A DNA stretch of 36,217 nt. Source: a virus. Both the position numbers and the translations under genes were made by a program. The notes beneath the pieces were generated by a model. That model did no database searches and was not told the origin of the DNA. It saw only the letters and a list, made by a program, of their open reading frames with translations. Shown here piece after piece: positions 7,112 to 14,118 of the stretch. Positions within the stretch are counted from its first letter, which is position 1; each line of letters begins with the position of its first letter. Where the stretch lies: IMG/VR virus record IMGVR_UViG_3300010430_000255, positions 1 to 36,217 of that record. The stretch is one strand, 5' to 3'.

Positions 7112-7634
7112 AAGCAAGATCACTGTACACGATATTCCAGAACTGACAAAAGACTTCCTTCCAATGACAGTTTCACTGGATTCATTCCTGTGCTGGCTTG
7201 CGCTTGTGCGCATGATCGTGCAGGATGTCTTGGCCGGCCACTATCCAAATGCACATGTGGCATTGAACATTTCAGTTGAACCACGCTTTGGTGCATCACA
7301 GGATGTCAGTCTTGTTTTCTCTTGGTCAGTCAGATGGCCAGACCATGGTGGCATCATAAGACTGGCACAGGGCAGCATTGCCTTTGAAATGCTGCTGGCC
7401 ATGATGCAGCCTGAAGGCATCAACACAGCACGGAAACTTCAGACTGGTGAAATCCAGATGGACAACAAGCCGATAACAAGAAGCCTGATTGGCCAAGGAA
7501 AGAAGCCTTGGCCGTATGACATCACTGATGAATTCATGATGGTGGCTTCATATGTCTACAATCAGGCATGGAACACCATGGCATCCATTGAACAGAATAA
7601 TGCACAGATTCACAGACCAAAGGCACAGGCATGA
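7104..7634 (+). CDS. Hypothetical early protein
   Basis: A 176-residue protein, coupled to the preceding gene by an 8-base overlap and to the next by an ATGA overlap. It shows a helix with SLDSFLCWLALVRMIVQDV, a beta section (VALNISVEPRF, VSLVFSWSVRW), and a helical C-terminus. The order helix, beta hairpin, helix recalls the preceding gene, so the two may be distant paralogues; this needs a profile comparison. No catalytic motif seen. Confidence 0.65.
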   Translation: MLKSKITVHDIPELTKDFLPMTVSLDSFLCWLALVRMIVQDVLAGHYPNAHVALNISVEPRFGASQDVSLVFSWSVRWPDHGGIIRLAQGSIAFEMLLAMMQPEGINTARKLQTGEIQMDNKPITRSLIGQGKKPWPYDITDEFMMVASYVYNQAWNTMASIEQNNAQIHRPKAQA

Positions 7635-7918
7635 CAGCTGAAGACTTTAAAGAAAAGAAGGAAGCCAACAGGAAACACAGGTGGACACAGTTTGAAAACA
7701 ATGTCAGGCTGCTGGAAGAATATGATCTGGCCGGCATGGACATCAGTGCCAACAGAACAGATGAATCCACATGGATCTTCCTGATTGATGGAAAGCCAGC
7801 CGTGCACTTCTATCCAACCAAGAATGCATGGCGCATCTGCAACCAGTCATCACAGGCCGGCCATAAAGGTGGCATCAGGAAGTTCATTCCTTGGCTAAGA
7901 TCTTACAGCAAAGAATGA
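7631..7918 (+). CDS. Hypothetical early protein
   Basis: A 95-residue basic protein. After a charged helix (EDFKEKKEANRKHRW) it has a compact alpha/beta part ending HFYPTKNAWRICN and GGIRKFIPWLRSY. This tail resembles small phage proteins in which a substrate or nucleic-acid is bound by aromatic and basic residues, but I cannot name the family. It is joined to its neighbours by ATGA overlaps at both ends, placing it in an operon with the methylase-like gene that follows. Confidence 0.6.
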   Translation: MTAEDFKEKKEANRKHRWTQFENNVRLLEEYDLAGMDISANRTDESTWIFLIDGKPAVHFYPTKNAWRICNQSSQAGHKGGIRKFIPWLRSYSKE

Positions 7919-8580
7919 CACCAGCTGAATGCTTCATCCTGATTGGCTGTGAAGAAAGCCAAGCCACATGCCTTGCATTCAGGAAGCTTGGATTCCAAGC
8001 CTTTTCCTGTGACCTGAAGCCATGCAGTGGTGGCCATCCAGAATGGCACATGCAGATGGATGTCTTTGAAGCTGTGGCCAGCCGGCATTGGCATGCAGCC
8101 ATCTTTCATCCTGACTGCACATACCTGACTGTCAGTGGCTTGCACTGGAATGGACGAATTGAAGGAAGATCTGACAAGACCATGGAAGCCGTGGCTTTTG
8201 TGAAAAGGCTGATGCTGGTGGACATCAAGCATGTGGCCATTGAAAATCCTGTTGGATGTATATCAACCTTCCTGAAGCCGGCCAACCAGTACATCCAGCC
8301 ATATGACTTTGGTGATGATGCAAGCAAGAACACTGGCCGATGGCTGAAGAACCTTCCACTGCTAAGAAGCACAGGATACTTTCCACCACGGTATGTTGAT
8401 GGAAAGCCAAGGTGGTCCAACCAGACTGACAGTGGCCAGAACAAGCTGGCACCATCTGCCACACGTGCTGAAGAAAGAAGCAAGACATATCCCGGCATTG
8501 CTGATGCCTTTGCAGATCAGTGGGGAAAATACATCATTGAATCAGCCGGCTTTAACTTTGACCTTTTTGAAAACTACTAA
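7915..8580 (+). CDS. Phage C5-cytosine-methylase-like protein
   Basis: A 221-residue protein of a phage family related to cytosine-C5 DNA methyltransferases. The SAM-binding strand is LIGCEESQATCLAF; an acidic strand follows (FSCDLKP). In place of the usual Pro-Pro-Cys of motif IV it has FHPDCTYLTVSG, keeping the Cys but with Asp before it. IENPVGC matches the ENV-type motif VI. The C-terminus has KNTGRWLKNLP and ERSKTYPGIADAFADQWG, typical of this family. It lacks a large target-recognition domain, so specificity is unclear. The ATG at 7915 overlaps the previous stop as ATGA and is preferred to a TTG at 7891. Likely role: cytosine modification of phage DNA or a nucleotide-level activity. Confidence 0.7.
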   Translation: MTPAECFILIGCEESQATCLAFRKLGFQAFSCDLKPCSGGHPEWHMQMDVFEAVASRHWHAAIFHPDCTYLTVSGLHWNGRIEGRSDKTMEAVAFVKRLMLVDIKHVAIENPVGCISTFLKPANQYIQPYDFGDDASKNTGRWLKNLPLLRSTGYFPPRYVDGKPRWSNQTDSGQNKLAPSATRAEERSKTYPGIADAFADQWGKYIIESAGFNFDLFENY

Positions 8581-8581
8581 T

Positions 8582-8935
8582 ATGAAAACATTTGAAATTA
8601 GTCTTGGCAATGAAGATGATGGCATCTGTGTCATCATACCTGGTGGCTTGAAGTGGCGTGGTGACACCATTCCAGTCACATTCAATTATGACCGGAACCA
8701 GATTATTGGCAAAGCCAGCAACATAAAAGTGATTGATGACCATCTTGAAGCTGATATTCAGTGGAGTGAAGGCAAAAACATGGAAGCACACCTTGACAGT
8801 GGCTGGATGGATTTTGTCCCTGAATTCTACCTGATCAAATACCACAAAGAAGGTGACACCATCACTGTTGGTGAAGCCATGTTGACTTCCTTTGCTGTTT
8901 GTATCATGCCAGAAAAAGGTGACAAAGATGCCTGA
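8582..8935 (+). CDS. Hypothetical beta-rich protein
   Basis: A 117-residue protein, mainly beta strands. The segment IIGKASNIKVIDDHLEADI, then FVPEFYLIKYHKEGD and AMLTSFAVCIMPE, resembles in outline the strand order of small U35-type or head-associated phage domains, but the similarity is weak and no catalytic His/Ser pair is clear. The ATG at 8582 starts one base after the preceding stop; an earlier in-frame start at 8393 would overlap that gene heavily and is rejected. The stop overlaps the next start by 8 bases. Confidence 0.6.
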   Translation: MKTFEISLGNEDDGICVIIPGGLKWRGDTIPVTFNYDRNQIIGKASNIKVIDDHLEADIQWSEGKNMEAHLDSGWMDFVPEFYLIKYHKEGDTITVGEAMLTSFAVCIMPEKGDKDA

Positions 8936-9371
8936 ATTCAACCTGACCATGGAAGGCTTGATGAAAGAACTGAACAAGCACAATGCACCAATCATGGATG
9001 ACAATGGTGCCATCAGATGCACATTCAAAGCTGAAGCTGATGCCAATGCATTCCTTGACACACATCCAGCCTTTCACTTTGTAGGAAACCAATCACACGT
9101 GGCAGCCAACATTGAAGGTGACTTCACCATCATTGCCAGACCTGGCAGCCATGACAAGAAGCAACGTGAATTCATAGTACATGGATTGCATGACTGGATT
9201 CCATTGATGGAAAAGATTGCACGTTGGCGTGAACTGCCTGATGAAACCACGCTTGGTGAAGTCAGCAAAATGATGAAGCAATACCAGACTAATTCTGATC
9301 TAGTCAGAAAAGGTCTTTATACCCTGATTGGAAGTACAGCCAGAAGGATTGGAAACCCTGATATTGAATGA
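8928..9371 (+). CDS. Hypothetical early protein
   Basis: A 147-residue protein of unknown family. Residues 1-45 are a helical, acidic segment; a middle beta part includes HVAANIEGDFTIIAR; the C-terminal third is a basic helix (EVSKMMKQYQTNSDL). I chose the ATG at 8928, which overlaps the previous stop (ATGCCTGA), rather than an upstream start at 8892 inside the preceding gene. It is the last gene of this early unit; the next unit starts after about 100 bases of regulatory sequence. Confidence 0.6.
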   Translation: MPEFNLTMEGLMKELNKHNAPIMDDNGAIRCTFKAEADANAFLDTHPAFHFVGNQSHVAANIEGDFTIIARPGSHDKKQREFIVHGLHDWIPLMEKIARWRELPDETTLGEVSKMMKQYQTNSDLVRKGLYTLIGSTARRIGNPDIE

Positions 9372-9477
9372 CATACTGGCTTCTGTCCGGTAACTTTATT
9401 CAGTGTTTTCAGCCGGAACCAAATGCTTTCCTGTGCCATATACAATGATATAACCATTTAGTTACCATTTAATCATG
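9372..9477 (+). promoter_or_regulatory. Intergenic promoter and leader region
   Basis: CGGTAACTTTATT at 9388-9400 repeats the element at 6021-6033. TATACAATGATATAACC around 9440-9455 looks like a promoter -10 region. The leader is a diverged double form: ACCATTTAGTT then ACCATTTAATC before the ATG at 9475. It probably starts the second early transcript. Confidence 0.55.
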
Positions 9478-9810
9478 CCTTTATCAACCACAGCACCTGA
9501 AGACACGCATGCCCGTGTCAACACATCAACCAAGGTCTGTGAATGCTGTGGCCAAAGCTTTGAAACCTCAACAGGAAGAAGAGGCCGGCCACGTGTTTAC
9601 TGCAATAAGCGATGTAAAACGCTTGCAGGTTTATGGCCATTCATGGAAGACATCCTGAATGATCCAGACTTCAAGCCAACCAAAGCCAAGGCCATGCAGA
9701 TCAGAAAGAACCTGTGGGCTATTGGAAACAGAATAACACACAAACATTCAGAAAAGAAATCATGCCAAGATCAAAATTTATCAAGTGTGAACCACTGCCA
9801 GAAGACCTGA
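9475..9810 (+). CDS. Small zinc-binding protein (early)
   Basis: A 111-residue basic protein. CECCGQSFETSTGRRGRP then VYCNKRCKTLAG gives two Cys-x2-Cys/Cys-x3-Cys pairs, a treble-clef-type zinc site that is common in small phage nucleic-acid-binding proteins. The layout is close to the late gene at 3213-3437. It begins at an ATCATG start after a leader of the AACCATTTA type. Its last 49 bases overlap the start of the next gene in another frame, an unusually long overlap, but the next gene has its own leader-like start sequence. Confidence 0.6.
   Translation: MPLSTTAPEDTHARVNTSTKVCECCGQSFETSTGRRGRPRVYCNKRCKTLAGLWPFMEDILNDPDFKPTKAKAMQIRKNLWAIGNRITHKHSEKKSCQDQNLSSVNHCQKT
9741..9764 (+). promoter_or_regulatory. 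Diverged leader inside the preceding gene
   Basis: CAAACATTCAG followed by AAAAGAAATC and ATG. It keeps the ATTCAG core and the ATCATG end of the conserved leader although it lies within coding sequence, and it fixes the start of the next gene at 9762. Confidence 0.55.
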
Positions 9811-10376
9811 CAGATGAAGATCCTGGAATCATGTATCCAATGGAATTCATGTTCCAGTTAACCAAAGAACATGACCACGTGGTGCTGCAAAGATGGGAAG
9901 ATGCAATGCGCCACCTGAAGGTTGAATTCAGGAAGCTTGAATTCTGCACACCACCAAGGATGTATGGCAACAGACTTGCACACATGGTCAGTGAATATGA
10001 AGTGCAAGACAATGATGAACACCTTGGAAGGAAGTCTGACTTCTGGACACTGCCAGATCCTGTTCATGGATACAGCCAAGCACTTCAAAAAGTCTACGTG
10101 TACAAAGTCATCTTTGGCCGGCTGATGTGCTGGTACATGCCATGTGCCAGATGCTTTGGCCGTGGATGTTTCGTTGGAAGGAAAGCAGGATACACCACAA
10201 AAGGAATGGGCATCCATTTACTTGGTGACCACACAAGAATCTGCTGGCGTTGCTGTGGCTTCCAGACTGATCCTGGCTGGCACAGAAGACTTGAACAAGG
10301 CACCAACGTGTTCCAGCTGTGGCGCGAGTTCTACAAGAAGGGACAGGTGGAAAAGCCACGTGCAATTTCATATTAA
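9762..10376 (+). CDS. Zinc-finger-containing hypothetical protein
   Basis: A 204-residue protein. The N-terminal 100 residues are acidic and helical. The C-terminal part has CARCFGRGCFVGRKAGY and, 20 residues on, RICWRCCGFQ, giving two CxxC-type pairs, arranged like a zinc ribbon of the DnaJ-related CxxCxGxG type. It is probably a nucleic-acid or protein-binding factor. The ATG at 9762 is chosen because of the leader-like sequence directly before it; an in-frame start at 9714 lacks that. It overlaps the upstream gene by 49 bases. Confidence 0.65.
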   Translation: MPRSKFIKCEPLPEDLTDEDPGIMYPMEFMFQLTKEHDHVVLQRWEDAMRHLKVEFRKLEFCTPPRMYGNRLAHMVSEYEVQDNDEHLGRKSDFWTLPDPVHGYSQALQKVYVYKVIFGRLMCWYMPCARCFGRGCFVGRKAGYTTKGMGIHLLGDHTRICWRCCGFQTDPGWHRRLEQGTNVFQLWREFYKKGQVEKPRAISY

Positions 10377-10386
10377 AGCCGGCCAA

Positions 10387-10602
10387 ATGTCAACCGATAC
10401 CCTGTGCAAGTTCAACCAACAAGCACAGGGTATCATGGAATCTTATATCGTAAACCTTTCAAACCTTCACAGCCAGCTGGTCATCATGGCCAAGACAGCC
10501 ATCAGCAACAATGACACCACACGTGCAGGTGTCTTGATGCGCCAAGCCAGACAGGTTAAAAACCAAATTACCATTCTATGTTTTCAGATCAATTTGCAGT
10601 AG
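10387..10602 (+). CDS. Small hypothetical helical protein
   Basis: A 71-residue, mainly helical protein (for example NLHSQLVIMAKTAISNNDTT, then VLMRQARQVKNQ). The ATG at 10387 lies 10 bases after the previous stop. A second in-frame ATG at 10435 (GTATCATGG) is an alternative start that better fits the ATCATG pattern and would give 55 residues. No family recognised. Its end overlaps a tiny membrane-protein gene. Confidence 0.5.
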   Translation: MSTDTLCKFNQQAQGIMESYIVNLSNLHSQLVIMAKTAISNNDTTRAGVLMRQARQVKNQITILCFQINLQ

Positions 10603-10685
10603 CTGTTTTGTGTTTATTCTTTTTCCTGATTGGCATCCTAGCGCTTGCCTTTCAGTCGCCAACACGCAGAAGCAGAAGGAAGTGA
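10578..10685 (+). CDS. 35-residue single-span membrane peptide
   Basis: A very short reading frame: a polar MFSDQ head, one hydrophobic segment of about 20 residues (FAVAVLCLFFLIGILALAF), and a strongly basic tail (QSPTRRSRRK). The charge pattern predicts an N-out, C-in single span. The frame overlaps the upstream gene by 25 bases and its TGA is part of a TGAA-N4-TTCA dyad at 10683. No Shine-Dalgarno sequence. It could be a small membrane effector; the very clear membrane plus basic-tail pattern makes chance unlikely but not excluded. Confidence 0.5.
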   Translation: MFSDQFAVAVLCLFFFLIGILALAFQSPTRRSRRK

Positions 10686-10751
10686 AACCATTCAGTTATC
10701 TTACAGTGTAACCTTTTACTTTCATTAACCATTCAGAGTACCAACACCATG
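10683..10751 (+). promoter_or_regulatory. Dyad plus conserved leader, copy 3
   Basis: TGAAACCATTCA at 10683-10694 is a 4-bp dyad (TGAA/TTCA). About 30 bases on comes TTAACCATTCAGAGTACC from 10725, a leader with a longer spacer before the ATG at 10749. TGTAACCTTTTAC between them is a possible promoter element. The same order, dyad then leader, is seen at 12656-12709. Confidence 0.6.
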
Positions 10752-11282
10752 ACTTTATCTTCAATCAACAGTACCAATTCAACAGTGCCAACACAGGCCA
10801 TCTTCTATTTTGCATTGATGACCACCATCAAGTCAATACGCTTCATGGCCACTGCCCTGGCAGAACAGCTTCAGATTGAATCCAATGAAGTGGATGACAC
10901 GTGTATCAACTTCAGTGTTGACTGTCTTGATGCAGATGCCATGTTGTACAAGAACCTTGAACAGCTGCACGCTACACTGACACAGATGCCACATCCAGCT
11001 GAAGATGTTGAAGTGCTTCCTGATCCAAGGATGATCAAGCCATCACCTGATGACCACGTGAACCAGCTGGTGGAAGAACATTCAACGGTCAATGGCATCA
11101 GCCAACTGGAAGATGCACTGGTTCTTATTCTTGGTGTTCCAGATGCAATGGTGTCATATGAACTTCCACAGGCCAATGAACCACAAGGTGCATGTGAACT
11201 GAACGGCTTCCAAGAATTGTATGAACTGGAAGTGCTAAAGCGAAGAAGGAAGATGGCCAACGAACCACAGATGAATCTTTAA
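10749..11282 (+). CDS. Hypothetical acidic early protein
   Basis: A 177-residue acidic protein. It starts with a Ser/Thr-rich stretch (LSSINSTNSTVPTQ), followed by helices (FYFALMTTIKSIRFMATALA) and a Pro- and Asp-rich middle (EVLPDPRMIKPSPDDH). The C-terminus is a helix ending in KRRRKMANEPQMNL. The start follows a leader copy. It is the last gene before a clear hairpin (11289-11319), so it ends an early transcript. No family or motif recognised. Confidence 0.6.
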   Translation: MTLSSINSTNSTVPTQAIFYFALMTTIKSIRFMATALAEQLQIESNEVDDTCINFSVDCLDADAMLYKNLEQLHATLTQMPHPAEDVEVLPDPRMIKPSPDDHVNQLVEEHSTVNGISQLEDALVLILGVPDAMVSYELPQANEPQGACELNGFQELYELEVLKRRRKMANEPQMNL

Positions 11283-11288
11283 AAGCAG

Positions 11289-11319
11289 AAGGCCTGACTG
11301 AAGGTGGCAGTCAGGCCTT
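11289..11319 (+). terminator. Terminator hairpin
   Basis: AAGGCCTGACT (11289-11299) pairs perfectly with AGTCAGGCCTT (11309-11319) over an 9-base loop, followed by TGTTCTG. It ends the transcript of 10749-11282, seven bases after its stop. Its stem is nearly the same as those of the hairpins at 29797-29830 and 32004-32033. Confidence 0.8.
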
Positions 11320-11374
11320 TGTTCTGCGTGGTGATGACAATGCCACGTACCACTTCATTCAATTCAGGTTTCAC

Positions 11375-11620
11375 ATGAAAGACAAGAACACCATGGAAGA
11401 ACTGCTTGCAAAGGTGAACAGCATAGTTGAACAGCACGGCAAAGCAGCTGTTGCTGAACGGCTGGAATGTTCATCACAGGCCATTGGCAAAGCCATCAAG
11501 GACCATGACAACCCGTTCAAATATTTTGGCCTACGTGTCAAGATACTTGGTGCATATGGCGTTGAAGTTGATGGTCCATTCTTTACATTCAAAACTAAGC
11601 TATTCAGAAAACAATCATGA
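11375..11620 (+). CDS. Helix-turn-helix regulator (Cro-like size)
   Basis: An 81-residue protein. Residues 20-42 (HGKAAVAERLECSSQAIGKA) fit a helix-turn-helix of the Cro/YdaS kind, in which a helix of the form xxVAERLxxSxQAI reads DNA. No other obvious small transcription factor is present except the terminase small subunit, so this is the best candidate to bind the dyads in the divergent and leader regions. It starts at ATGAAAGAC after CAGGTTTCAC and follows a terminator by 55 bases, so it likely has its own promoter. Whether it represses or activates is not known. Confidence 0.65.
   Translation: MKDKNTMEELLAKVNSIVEQHGKAAVAERLECSSQAIGKAIKDHDNPFKYFGLRVKILGAYGVEVDGPFFTFKTKLFRKQS
11600..11619 (+). 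promoter_or_regulatory. Diverged leader at an overlapping start
   Basis: CTATTCAGAAAACAATC then ATG. It keeps ATTCAG-A-rich-ATCATG although it codes for the C-terminus of the upstream HTH protein, and it sets the start of the next gene at 11617 (ATGA overlap). Confidence 0.55.
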
Positions 11621-12654
11621 CAAAAGAAAGAAACTGGAAGACAATTCCACAACTGGCTGACAGCTACCAGCCAACATCATTCCTGAAGTATGGATGGATC
11701 AGAAGACTGCTGGCCAGACTTTTTGTGTGGCTGGCTGAACCTGTGCTTGGTCCTATACTGGAAACACATCACTGCAGGATTGGCACACTGGATGGCTATA
11801 CCAGCAAGAACATGTCAGAAATCACGGCCATGAAACTGACAGATGGAGCACTTGAAAAAGCGATTGAAAAGAATGAATTCCATCATGACCAGCTGGCCAT
11901 GAATATCAAACACGTCTGTGCACTTCTGCAAATTGAAAAACTATCAGAAGAACCAGCTGGCCATCCACGTCACAAAAAGATGACCATTCCAACCTATGGT
12001 TCAAAGTGGATGACAGAAACCAGAAACTGGATTGCCAGACTGGAAGGCACACAGAAATTGCACAAGGCTGCCTTCAGCAAGGTGCCACAGATGGATCAGT
12101 TCCTTGGTGTCATCATGAAGAAGATGGATTGGAAGCTGGTGGATGAACCTGGTGCAAGGCCTGAAAATCTTGAAGCTTGGACCTGTGGCGTGTTGGACAT
12201 CATGAACCGTTCAAGTATGGCCATGGAAAGGCTGCTTGGCTTGGAACTGAATGATGATCCTATGAAAGACAAACTGACCAAGCTGCCTGACACTGAACAC
12301 TTAGGTCCAGCCGTACAAGAACTGGAATTGATGGTTGGTGACATCAACACGGCACTTGACATGCAGGTGGCACAAGGTGAAGCTGATGCATACAGCAATC
12401 GTGTTGAATACATTGACCATTGGTGCAATCTGGTTGCAACATGCCTTGGCCTGACAATTGGCAAGGATGACCAACAGATTGAAGTCATCACATCATTGAC
12501 CATTGAAAACATAAAGGTTGACATGCACAAGGCCTTGATGCAAAGGAATCATGATGTGAATGAATACCTGAAGTGGAAACGCCAAGTGGACAACATCACA
12601 CAAGAACACCATGGCCGGCTTCATGACCTGGATGGCATGCACAACATCACTTGA
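11617..12654 (+). CDS. Hypothetical large helical early protein
   Basis: A 345-residue protein, the longest in the plus-strand block, with no recognised family. Near its N-terminus is a hydrophobic, aromatic stretch (WIRRLLARLFVWLAEPVLG, residues 28-46) that could be a membrane-associated amphipathic helix. The rest is almost entirely helical and charged, with repeated helix pairs such as VQELELMVGDINTALDM. The start overlaps the HTH gene as ATGA, so the two are co-translated. It could be a structural or regulatory partner of replication, because the next genes are recombination and replication factors, but nothing shows this directly. Confidence 0.65.
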   Translation: MTKERNWKTIPQLADSYQPTSFLKYGWIRRLLARLFVWLAEPVLGPILETHHCRIGTLDGYTSKNMSEITAMKLTDGALEKAIEKNEFHHDQLAMNIKHVCALLQIEKLSEEPAGHPRHKKMTIPTYGSKWMTETRNWIARLEGTQKLHKAAFSKVPQMDQFLGVIMKKMDWKLVDEPGARPENLEAWTCGVLDIMNRSSMAMERLLGLELNDDPMKDKLTKLPDTEHLGPAVQELELMVGDINTALDMQVAQGEADAYSNRVEYIDHWCNLVATCLGLTIGKDDQQIEVITSLTIENIKVDMHKALMQRNHDVNEYLKWKRQVDNITQEHHGRLHDLDGMHNIT

Positions 12655-12709
12655 TTGAAACCGTTCAGTTCACTACCTTTGGAGATCATTAACCATTCAG
12701 AATATCATG
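12651..12709 (+). promoter_or_regulatory. Promoter, dyad and leader, copy 4
   Basis: TTG at 12651-12653, 20 bases, then TACCTTTG at 12674-12681. This matches the Bacteroidota TTG-N19/20-TAnnTTTG promoter form. Between them is the dyad TGAAACCGTTCA (12656-12667). TTAACCATTCAGAATATC then ATG starts at 12689, so the leader would be almost the whole 5-prime untranslated region. The dyad would lie under the polymerase, as an operator should. Confidence 0.6.
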
Positions 12710-13081
12710 CCTTTAGAAATCAAAACCATGGAAGCAACCTTGGCAGAACTGGCCAAGCCAATTCCAGCTAAGTACCAGAAGGTGAACAGCTTCACCAACA
12801 AGCCCTTCTTCCCTGTCAACGTTTACAAGAAAGCCCTGTACTATCGCGTGCCACAGCATTCTGTGCAATGCAATTCACACCTGTCTGGCATTTACTGCGT
12901 GACAGACGTGACAATTGAAATTGCTTGCAGTGATGGTGTGCTTGTGCGTAGTGCCAACGGCTTTGAACAGCTGGAACTTGAAAAGCAGATGCGTGGTGAT
13001 CCTGCCACAAACTCTTTTGCACAGGCTTTTAAGTTGGCCTGTCAACAGTTTGGACTTGGCAAAGCAGAAGCAGGTGAATAA
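12707..13081 (+). CDS. Rad52/DdrA-like single-strand annealing protein
   Basis: A 124-residue protein. The order of features fits the Rad52-type annealing domain of the DdrA kind: LAKPIPAKYQKVNSFTNK at the N-terminus, a Y-xx-ALYYRVP segment, beta strands with GIYCVTDVTIEIAC, then GDPATNSFAQAFKLACQQFG, the conserved C-terminal helix (usual form GDPxxNAxxxAxxRAxAxFGLG). It ends just after that helix and lacks the usual tail, so it is a short form. It would anneal complementary single strands in phage recombination or replication. It sits directly before the replication initiator and near a RusA-like resolvase, a typical phage recombination set. Start fixed by an exact leader copy. Confidence 0.65.
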   Translation: MPLEIKTMEATLAELAKPIPAKYQKVNSFTNKPFFPVNVYKKALYYRVPQHSVQCNSHLSGIYCVTDVTIEIACSDGVLVRSANGFEQLELEKQMRGDPATNSFAQAFKLACQQFGLGKAEAGE

Positions 13082-13939
13082 ATGGCAGCAAGCTTGTTGA
13101 TTGCAGACAGGCCTTGGTTATTCCTGCCAAGGCTTGCTGCACTAATTGGAACAGATGAAGCCATCATTCTTCAGCAGTTGCACTGGATCATGAATGACGT
13201 TGGCAGAACTGAAATTGAATTTGGTGCTGAAGATTGGAATGAAGTCTTCCACTTCATCAAACCACGTTCAATGCGTAGGCGACTGGAACACCTGATGGAA
13301 CTGAATCTTCTGTGCAGGAAGAAACGCCAAGGCCTTCCATCTGTGTGGTGGATCAACCATCTGGCATTGGCCACTTTGGCCGGCGACTCTGTCCAAGTTG
13401 GCCAGACCAAGCCTGTCCATTCTGGCCAACCTGACCTTATTATAAGATATATATTAAAGAAATTAATATATCCTTTGGATGGTCAGGATGAAAAGCAGGT
13501 ATTGGAAACGCTAAAAAGGCAGAAGCCACATGAACTGATTGTCACGTGGTGGAACGCCATGGCACAGGATGTTGGCCTGACTGTCTGTGGTCATTCAAAC
13601 CCTGCACGTAAAGATCACATGGACCGTGCAATGGCTGAAGGCATGCTGGACCACATGGCCGAAATTGAACAGGCCTTAAGAACCAATGCATACTATTCTG
13701 GAAAGAATCCACAGAACAAGGCAGCTGACATTGACTGGTTTCTAAAACCTGGCAAGTGGCAGCAGGTCATCAGCTTTGGTGGTGGTGCACACAAGAAGGA
13801 ATACAGCTACAAGGAAGCCATCCAATATTGCATCAAATACAATGGCAGTGAAAAAGGTGCACCAACCTGCCTTTTTGAAATCACTGACAACAAGACATGG
13901 ATCATGAAGAAGAAGCCCCCACAGAAAAAAGCATCCTGA
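13082..13939 (+). CDS. Replication initiator (O/DnaD-like)
   Basis: A 285-residue protein with an N-terminal winged helix (residues 8-90: RPWLFLPRLAALIGTDEAII, then FIKPRSMRRRLEHLMELNLL), typical for phage replication initiators that bind origin DNA. A variable linker (110-140) is coded by an A/T-rich stretch. The C-terminal domain has WWNAMAQDVGL and the helper-binding signature NKAADIDWFLKPGKWQQVI, which in this class is near the helicase-loader interaction region. With no phage polymerase or helicase visible, the phage would rely on the host replisome recruited by this protein. Start codon follows the previous stop directly (TAA then ATG). Confidence 0.75.
   Translation: MAASLLIADRPWLFLPRLAALIGTDEAIILQQLHWIMNDVGRTEIEFGAEDWNEVFHFIKPRSMRRRLEHLMELNLLCRKKRQGLPSVWWINHLALATLAGDSVQVGQTKPVHSGQPDLIIRYILKKLIYPLDGQDEKQVLETLKRQKPHELIVTWWNAMAQDVGLTVCGHSNPARKDHMDRAMAEGMLDHMAEIEQALRTNAYYSGKNPQNKAADIDWFLKPGKWQQVISFGGGAHKKEYSYKEAIQYCIKYNGSEKGAPTCLFEITDNKTWIMKKKPPQKKAS
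13367..13472. other. Candidate replication origin
   Basis: Inside the initiator gene, four TGGCC boxes (13368, 13377, 13399, 13423) include a direct repeat CTGTCCAAGTTGGCC (13389) and CTGTCCATTCTGGCC (13413). They are followed by the most A/T-rich stretch of the coding genome, 13434-13472, with an imperfect inverted repeat GATATATATTAA / TTAATATATC. Codons there (ATA, AGA, TTA) differ from the neighbours. Boxes plus an unwinding element inside an O-type gene is the lambda arrangement. TGGCC is common genome-wide, so the boxes alone are weak evidence. Confidence 0.45.
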
Positions 13940-14118
13940 ATAACTGGCTGCACACTTGCTGGCGTTATCATCCAGCATTCAACAAAAACCATTCAACTGA
14001 ACACAACATCGTGTCAATCATGATGTGGCAGCAGGAAAGGCTGGATGTGTTCACATCACGCGCAACATCATGCCGGCACACAAAGACCACTATACAGCAG
14101 AAGAGTACAACCAGCTAA
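13897..14118 (+). CDS. Possible small protein, doubtful
   Basis: A 73-residue frame that overlaps the initiator gene by 43 bases and the resolvase gene by 49. It covers the 130-base gap between them. An internal ATG at 14020 (AATCATGATG) follows AAAACCATTCAACTGAAC, a leader-like sequence, and would give a 32-residue peptide. Composition is odd (Trp, His, Thr rich) and no motif is seen. It may be non-coding leader for the resolvase instead. Confidence 0.3.
   Translation: MDHEEEAPTEKSILNNWLHTCWRYHPAFNKNHSTEHNIVSIMMWQQERLDVFTSRATSCRHTKTTIQQKSTTS

Noticed and set aside
12096-12530. 144-residue minus-strand frame opposite 11617-12654
   Set aside because: Met/Ser/Thr-rich shadow; the plus-strand gene is coupled to its neighbours.
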